From the IMG/VR virus record IMGVR_UViG_3300031787_000619, positions 1-29,159 of that record: a stretch of DNA of 29,159 nucleotides; one strand, written 5' to 3'. Below are positions 24,993-29,159 of the stretch, one piece after another (position 1 is the first letter of the stretch; each line of letters opens with the position of its first letter). The DNA is from a virus. The position numbers and the translations under genes are program-made. Below the pieces are notes generated by a model, which made no database searches, was not told where the DNA came from, and saw nothing but the letters and a program-made list of their open reading frames with translations.

Positions 24993-26313
24993 TTTGTTGC
25001 TGAGTACTCAAGTAAACTTTATTACGATTGTTGGAATCCGTTGCCACTTCCATGATAGTTTCATGCTTATCATAAGTAATCATTTGTCTAGTTGATACAA
25101 TCAAGTATTTACCACTTTTTGTTTTATCTATGTTATCTTGAATATTTTCCGAATATTGTGCGCCAATTGTTGGAACTGTTATGTTTACGTTTGTTCCAGA
25201 AATTAAATCAAAGTTTCCGGGCATAACAACTTTCAATCTTTGATTCATTAAATTTCTAATTACAGATTCCCTCTGTATTACATAGTTATATGTATCATCA
25301 TCTGAATTGATAGAACTTGGATCATTCGTTTTTACGTAATCGCTTTGTGAACCAAAAATTCCAGTTGAGAATAAAACCCGTCTTGAATTGAACATTTCGG
25401 TATTTTTAAATCCAGCTTTGTTGGTGATAATACCAATGTTTGGTGTTTCGTTTGCGTGACTTCCTGTTGCATACACATCATCAAAGTCTACATTTCTTTT
25501 TGCAATATTTCTTGTCGTAATATCAAAACCAATAAAAGTGCCAGCGTATACGCCGTGCTTTATATTCTTATTCAAATCAAATTGAGAAACAACTTCAATG
25601 TATCTGGCTCCCATCATTTCATTTGTATCTTCAGCTGCCAATGCTAAGTTTTTTGGCTGATAATTAATATTGTGTATAGCTCTTTGATCCAACATTTTTG
25701 AAATGGTTAGGAAATTATAACCTAATTTATTCTCAAAGAACAAAAATGATGGTGATAAATCCTCGTTTACCGCTTTCTTTGAGCACCATTCTAAACATTC
25801 AATTGGAGTTTTGTTGGGCAAAACAACCGTTCTTATTCCTTTTGACGCCTCTACCGAGAATACACCATCAGTATTTACTAACAAATAATTTTTTAAGATA
25901 TCAATAACTACATTTGTATAAGTGTCCTGATATGACTTTGATATTTTTGTTTGTTGTGATAAAATGAATTCATCAGAAACAAAATGAAGTACATAAAGTT
26001 CAGTACTTATATTCACAACTTTTCTGGAACTCTGTTTATAAACTCTAAATGATTTTGTAATGGTAGCTTGATTTTCTGTTTTTCCCATATCAATCAAAAG
26101 AATTTCAGATCCATCAAATGATAGTTTATTTGATAATCCTTTTGCATCCCGTATGAGAATAGTACCAGTCATGCATGGATTGAATATGCTATCAAAGATG
26201 TTCAATTCCTCAAACATACCTGTCAAATCAACAATGCCAGCTTTGGTTGCTAATGATAGACCATCTTTTTTAACGGTATATTGTGTTGATTGTAAAATTG
26301 TCTCGTCAGACAT
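24967..26313 (-). CDS. 27: Baseplate hub protein, gp27-like, 448 aa
   Basis: Central hub ring protein to which the gp5 trimer binds. The N-terminal part (GIVDLTGMFEELNIFDSIFN, PCMTGTILIRDAKGLSNKL, SFDGSEILLIDMGK) has the pattern of gp27-type hub domains: a short early strand, a bulky IFDSIFNP turn and a domain resembling the tail tube. The region LPNKTPIECLEWCSKKAVNE (about 165-190) also recurs in hub proteins. Length is somewhat above T4 gp27 (391). The next gene encodes the gp5 OB-fold protein that would sit on it. The start overlaps the gp53 stop by 8 bases. The assignment is by pattern and context, not by a strong motif. Confidence 0.75.
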   Translation of the reverse strand: MSDETILQSTQYTVKKDGLSLATKAGIVDLTGMFEELNIFDSIFNPCMTGTILIRDAKGLSNKLSFDGSEILLIDMGKTENQATITKSFRVYKQSSRKVVNISTELYVLHFVSDEFILSQQTKISKSYQDTYTNVVIDILKNYLLVNTDGVFSVEASKGIRTVVLPNKTPIECLEWCSKKAVNEDLSPSFLFFENKLGYNFLTISKMLDQRAIHNINYQPKNLALAAEDTNEMMGARYIEVVSQFDLNKNIKHGVYAGTFIGFDITTRNIAKRNVDFDDVYATGSHANETPNIGIITNKAGFKNTEMFNSRRVLFSTGIFGSQSDYVKTNDPSSINSDDDTYNYVIQRESVIRNLMNQRLKVVMPGNFDLISGTNVNITVPTIGAQYSENIQDNIDKTKSGKYLIVSTRQMITYDKHETIMEVATDSNNRNKVYLSTQQQNDLADFYG

Positions 26314-27025
26314 TGCTAATTACTCGTACAAAATCTTGATCCACTGCAGGAACATACTCATTCTTTAAAATTTTTATTCTTCTCTTGGTATCATTCCGTT
26401 CAACTTCATAATCGTAGAAAGACATTCTTGTTTTTGTTATTGATACTGTTAGTGTATTTCCATCCGATAAAGTATAGTTTGCACTTTCTTCCACAAGACT
26501 GTTGTAGTCTTCCTCGGTTATCTGAATTTTTTGAATCGTCTTATCTCCCGTTACAGGAAACAATCTTGTCTCAATTTTATAGAAAGAATGATTGTTGGCT
26601 ATAGCCCATTCTAAACCATCTCGCTCTTTACCAGTTTCGTAGATTAATGATTCACCGTTTTCTGCAACAAAGAGATTACCATCTTCATCGGTCATTTCAA
26701 AAGTTTCTGTTATCCAATTATTAGCATACTTTGACCTAATAACTTCATTTAAAATTCTTTGCTCAATTGGCCAGTCAGTCTTAACATCAAAGATTTTGTT
26801 CATTTTTAAAATGATCCAGTGTTTTTCTGGTCCACCATAAAATTTGTTTGCAACAATTTCTGGAGTTTCACCATCAGGTATTGTATACTGATAGTATGAA
26901 ATAGAATTTTCTAAAAGACTTTCATCAAACGAAAAACTGGCAGTTAAATTGGTGATTGTATCAAGCGAATTTGAACCATCTAAAGTATAGATAGTTTTCG
27001 GAAAGTATCTAAAGTATTTTGCCAT
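26306..27025 (-). CDS. 53: Baseplate wedge protein gp53, 239 aa
   Basis: Gp53 locks neighbouring wedges together in the finished baseplate. The N-terminus MAKYFRYFPKTIYTLDGSN fits the family, and residues about 43-80 (YYQYTIPDGETPEIVANKFY, GGPEKHWIILKMNKIFD) are the LysM-like domain with the P..WWIIL.MN signature of gp53. It is longer than T4 gp53 (196), with a charged C-terminal extension that ends in NEYVPAVDQDFVRVISNV. An AGAGGA ribosome-binding site precedes the ATG, which directly follows the stop of the tube-cap gene. Confidence 0.88.
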   Translation of the reverse strand: MAKYFRYFPKTIYTLDGSNSLDTITNLTASFSFDESLLENSISYYQYTIPDGETPEIVANKFYGGPEKHWIILKMNKIFDVKTDWPIEQRILNEVIRSKYANNWITETFEMTDEDGNLFVAENGESLIYETGKERDGLEWAIANNHSFYKIETRLFPVTGDKTIQKIQITEEDYNSLVEESANYTLSDGNTLTVSITKTRMSFYDYEVERNDTKRRIKILKNEYVPAVDQDFVRVISNV

Positions 27026-28324
27026 TTAGATTCCTCTGTCTGCATCAAATTGTTGCTCTGCAAAATTTGTTTCATTAAAATTACCCAACGAGGCCGAGGC
27101 TTGAAATTCAGCTTTACTTCTTCGACCTTCTTGAAAATTAAACTTTGTCATAACTTCTGTTTCCTTAAATGACAAATCCATTCTAATCGCAACTGGCGTA
27201 CCAGTACCACCAATCTTTGGCGAATTATCTCCAGGGGTTTCAAAGGAGTGAAATCCATTTGGCGCATAATCTAAATCAATTGATTGTAAAACACAAGTTG
27301 AAATTGTGGGTATATTTGGATTGATTTGTCCATTGTAATAAAATTCAATGTCAAACTCTGATGGTGGAACTAAAAAGAATCCGGCAGTTCCATTTTTTAT
27401 TTCTGGTGCTTGATGAAATTTTAATCGTTGAATTAATTCATATACCTCTTCCGCTTCTTTCTCGCTTCTTGGATAAAACATAAAAGAAAATCTAAAAGAC
27501 CTAAAATCGGGTCTTGCATAAATTAACTCTAGTTGTGGATTTTGTGATAAACCAGTTGCTCCTGCAAAAATTGCAGCCGCTGAGTTTGGAGATCCAGTTA
27601 ATGATCCTGCAATTTTTGTCAATTGCTGAAGAACAAATGGAGATAAATTTCTTCCCTTTTGACCAGCATCAACACCATCATCAAGAATCGTCTTTGCGAT
27701 AGCTCCAAAAGTTGTGGCTGCCTCGCCGCCTAAAGATAAATCGGAGTATTGTTGGCTGTGTGTAAAATTTAATGTATTAGGCATATACAGAGCAATGCTG
27801 TCTGTAGTTCTTTTTGTAGTTCTTAGAAACGTTGAATTATCTAAAGATCCTAAATCTGATCCAATAGATTCAAAAGATGAATCTATTGCTGTAAATATAT
27901 CTTGTGTTACACCGCCAGTTATTTGATTTACTGTGTTCACACCCTTTTCATAAACATCTCTTGCAATTTTTGCAGTATTAACATCAAAATTTTTCTTAAG
28001 GAATTCATCTACACTATTTGCTCCTCTTGATCCAAGGCCAATTCCTTCTTTAGCTAATCCACCAATATTTCTATATCCAGTTTGGCTAGCTAACGCTTCC
28101 CTATTTCTTTGTATTGTTGACCGTGAATCCTCAGCCAAATTTGATGAATATTCAGTTTTATTCTGAACATTAATATGAATGACCATATAATGTCCTTTAT
28201 CTACCGATCCAATATCAATAGGATATCTTAATATATTTTGACCAAATGCTTCTCTAGGCAAAGGTCCGACAGTTCTAGCTTCTTGTGCTTTATAAGTTAT
28301 GTCAGATAGGGTAAAAAGTGCCAT
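27026..28324 (-). CDS. 48: Baseplate tail-tube cap/initiator, gp48/gp54 family, 432 aa
   Basis: Protein that sits on the baseplate hub and starts the tail tube. The N-terminal NILRYPIDIGSVDKGHYMVI segment (about residues 29-48) and a tube-fold C-terminal half support this: FRFSFMFYPRSEKEAEEVYE, LIQRLKFHQAPEIKNG, FYYNGQINPNIPTISTCVLQ, SIDLDYAPNGFHSFET, and a final MDLSFKETEVMTK. These are the usual features of tail-tube-like baseplate proteins. Only one such gene is in the window, so it cannot be decided whether it is the gp48 or the gp54 equivalent. It is the first gene of the long minus-strand structural block, 23 bases after the TATAAATA motif, with an AGGA ribosome-binding site at 28330-28333. 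Confidence 0.75.
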   Translation of the reverse strand: MALFTLSDITYKAQEARTVGPLPREAFGQNILRYPIDIGSVDKGHYMVIHINVQNKTEYSSNLAEDSRSTIQRNREALASQTGYRNIGGLAKEGIGLGSRGANSVDEFLKKNFDVNTAKIARDVYEKGVNTVNQITGGVTQDIFTAIDSSFESIGSDLGSLDNSTFLRTTKRTTDSIALYMPNTLNFTHSQQYSDLSLGGEAATTFGAIAKTILDDGVDAGQKGRNLSPFVLQQLTKIAGSLTGSPNSAAAIFAGATGLSQNPQLELIYARPDFRSFRFSFMFYPRSEKEAEEVYELIQRLKFHQAPEIKNGTAGFFLVPPSEFDIEFYYNGQINPNIPTISTCVLQSIDLDYAPNGFHSFETPGDNSPKIGGTGTPVAIRMDLSFKETEVMTKFNFQEGRRSKAEFQASASLGNFNETNFAEQQFDADRGI

Positions 28325-28332
28325 GTTGATCC

Positions 28333-28347
28333 TGTAGTTTTACTACA
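28333..28347. other. Small inverted repeat (6-bp stem, 3-nt loop) between divergent genes
   Basis: TGTAGT-TTT-ACTACA is a perfect hairpin in the 30-bp divergent gap. It lies 7 bases upstream of the gp4 ATG on the + strand. On the minus strand it lies between the late promoter and the AGGA ribosome-binding site of the tube-cap gene. A late start about 7 bases after TATAAATA would fall in the loop and break the stem. Lacking a U tract on either side, it is not a good terminator. Confidence 0.5.
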
Positions 28348-28355
28348 TATTTATA
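28348..28355 (-). promoter_or_regulatory. Exact T4 late promoter TATAAATA for baseplate operon
   Basis: The minus strand reads TATAAATA, identical to the T4 late consensus, 23 bases before the ATG of the tube-cap gene and at the head of the long minus-strand structural block. Its outer base is also the first base of the gp4 start codon on the other strand. In T4 such sites need the gp55 sigma factor, gp33 and the gp45 clamp; those genes are not in this window. Confidence 0.75.
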
Positions 28356-28801
28356 TGTCTTATGGAACTAATTCTTACAAAGGTAAGTTTACCCCACAAA
28401 ACCCCCAAAAATATAACGGCAATCCAGATAACATAATCTATAGGTCATCTTGGGAATTGCGTTGTATGAAGTGGTTTGACGATAATCCGAACATCATTTG
28501 GTGGTCATCGGAAGAATTGGCTATTCCATACTACAGTCCAGTTGACCAAAGAATGCACCGCTATTTTCCAGATTTCATTATCAAAGTCAAACGAAAAGAT
28601 GATACCATTATGACTTATGTAGTTGAGGTCAAACCAGAAGCCCAGACCAAAAAACCAACACAAAAGCGTAAGACAAAGCAGTTTATAAAAGAATCCATTA
28701 CATACGTTGTTAACCAGATGAAATGGAAAGCAGCCGATGAATTCTGTCACGCACATGGCTGGCAATTCAAAATAGTTACGGAAAAAGATTTAGGCATTTA
28801 A
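28355..28801 (+). CDS. 4: Head completion protein gp4 (PD-(D/E)xK nuclease-like fold), 148 aa
   Basis: Gp4 finishes DNA-filled heads so that tails can join. Length equals the T4 protein (about 150). The protein has a nuclease-like arrangement: Glu34 in SSWELRCMKWFDDNP, Asp73 in RYFPDFIIKV and Glu91-x-Lys93 in YVVEVKPEAQ. Together these form an apparent PD-(D/E)xK active site, as in TnsA-type endonucleases. The basic stretch KKPTQKRKTKQF could bind DNA. It is transcribed away from the baseplate operon. No clear Shine-Dalgarno precedes the ATG; the leader is TACTACATATTTAT. The promoter is not evident on the + strand and may lie inside the tube-cap gene. Confidence 0.85.
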   Translation: MSYGTNSYKGKFTPQNPQKYNGNPDNIIYRSSWELRCMKWFDDNPNIIWWSSEELAIPYYSPVDQRMHRYFPDFIIKVKRKDDTIMTYVVEVKPEAQTKKPTQKRKTKQFIKESITYVVNQMKWKAADEFCHAHGWQFKIVTEKDLGI

Positions 28802-28806
28802 TCTGT

Positions 28807-28814
28807 AATAAATA
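28807..28814 (+). promoter_or_regulatory. Late promoter-like motif AATAAATA before the last gene
   Basis: AATAAATA lies in the 18-bp gap after gp4, ending 5 bases before the next ATG. Same close spacing as the motifs ahead of gp8 and gp25, and again without a clear ribosome-binding site. It could be a promoter for a leaderless message, or AT-rich sequence. Confidence 0.3.
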
Positions 28815-28819
28815 CATTT

Positions 28820-29159
28820 ATGGCTTACTTAATGGACAGAATCAATCAGCAGTTGCAAAAGACTGGTTATACGGCTCGTAGTAGACAAGCCCGTGATTGG
28901 TTGCGTTCCAAAGTTGGTGATTTAAAACCAACGCCTCAAAAATTAATGCAGGACCGTGAGAGACAGACAACCTCACATTTTATCGGTCACATGTACTATT
29001 TTTATTATGATCCGAAAACGAAGGATAAGTTGCCATATTACGACAAGTTCCCATTGGTTCTACCAATACAACTATACCCAGACGGTTTTCTAGGGCTGAA
29101 TTTACATTACATTCACCCAAAGCAACGTATCATTCTTTTGGATAAATTGAGCGAACATG
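28820..29159 (+). CDS. Possible gp2-like DNA end protector, partial (N-terminal 113 aa)
   Basis: Open reading frame from the ATG at 28820 to the right edge without a stop. It starts MAYLMDRINQQLQKTGYTAR, with a basic helical N-terminus (RQARDWLRSKV). It then has a strongly conserved-looking block: IGHMYYFYYDPKTKDKLPYY, DKFPLVLPIQLYPDGFLGLN, LHYIHPKQRIILLDKL. I recall this block from T4-like phages, in a gene beside gp4, sometimes annotated as DNA end protector protein gp2. The identity is mainly from this adjacency and is uncertain. The fact that it is a conserved phage gene is more secure. The gene is co-directional with gp4, 18 bases downstream. Confidence 0.6.
   Translation, partial: MAYLMDRINQQLQKTGYTARSRQARDWLRSKVGDLKPTPQKLMQDRERQTTSHFIGHMYYFYYDPKTKDKLPYYDKFPLVLPIQLYPDGFLGLNLHYIHPKQRIILLDKLSEH

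Noticed and set aside
24304-25095. Long + strand open frames opposite the hub genes (114 and 122 aa)
   Set aside because: They lie antisense to well-supported gp5 and gp27-like genes, have no convincing ribosome-binding sites and give low-complexity or unlikely proteins.
28333-28347. Rho-independent terminator in the divergent gap
   Set aside because: The stem is only 6 bp and AT-rich, there is no run of U after it, and no transcript would be expected to end between divergent starts.
1-29159. tRNA genes, insertion sequences, integrase or attachment sites
   Set aside because: No cloverleaf-like segment, transposase motif or flanking inverted repeat was seen. All gaps are short and explained by starts, stops and promoter motifs.

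Overview
The window is part of the genome of a T4-like contractile-tailed phage (myovirus), AT-rich throughout. It holds the baseplate and tail-fibre genes and, at the right edge, two head/DNA-packaging genes. No bacterial housekeeping genes, integrase, tRNA or rRNA are visible. The proteins look more like T4-like phages from aquatic environments (the cyanophage and Pelagibacter-phage type) than coliphage T4. Reasons are the OB-fold-only hub protein followed by a separate needle, the DUF4815-type giant structural protein, and fibres built from QANLA and GGTGA repeats. The host cannot be read from the sequence.

Layout from right to left, which is the direction of transcription for most genes. 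At 28355-29159, on the + strand, lie a gp4-like head-completion protein and the start of a gene that may be gp2-like. A 30-bp divergent region carries an exact T4-type late promoter (TATAAATA) for the minus strand. Then, all on the minus strand and almost without gaps: tail-tube cap (gp48/54 family), gp53, gp27-like hub, gp5-like OB-fold hub protein, a separate gp5-like beta-helical needle, an unrecognised protein, gp25, gp6, a gp7-position protein, gp8, a 2058-residue DUF4815-type protein, and a small coiled-coil protein. The left 9 kb is fibre country: a 1240-residue fibre ending in an S74 chaperone-protease domain, an overlapping 346-residue fibre partner, two small structural proteins, a 553-residue fibre, a coiled-coil protein, a 383-residue fibre, and the start of another Mtd-like fibre protein running off the left edge.

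Together these genes would make the baseplate hub (gp27, gp5 OB, needle), the wedges (gp6, gp7-like, gp8, gp25, gp53), the platform that starts the tail tube (gp48/54) and the host-recognition fibres. Copies of the late-promoter motif NATAAATA sit just upstream of several genes and divide the long minus-strand block into transcription units. No gap between genes exceeds about 55 bases.

Points worth a second look: the split, lysozyme-less gp5; beta-rich glycine modules shared by four neighbouring wedge proteins; and two fibre genes that share a 68-bp identical segment and a 21-residue repeat array but end in different tips, which looks like a tip-exchange cassette.
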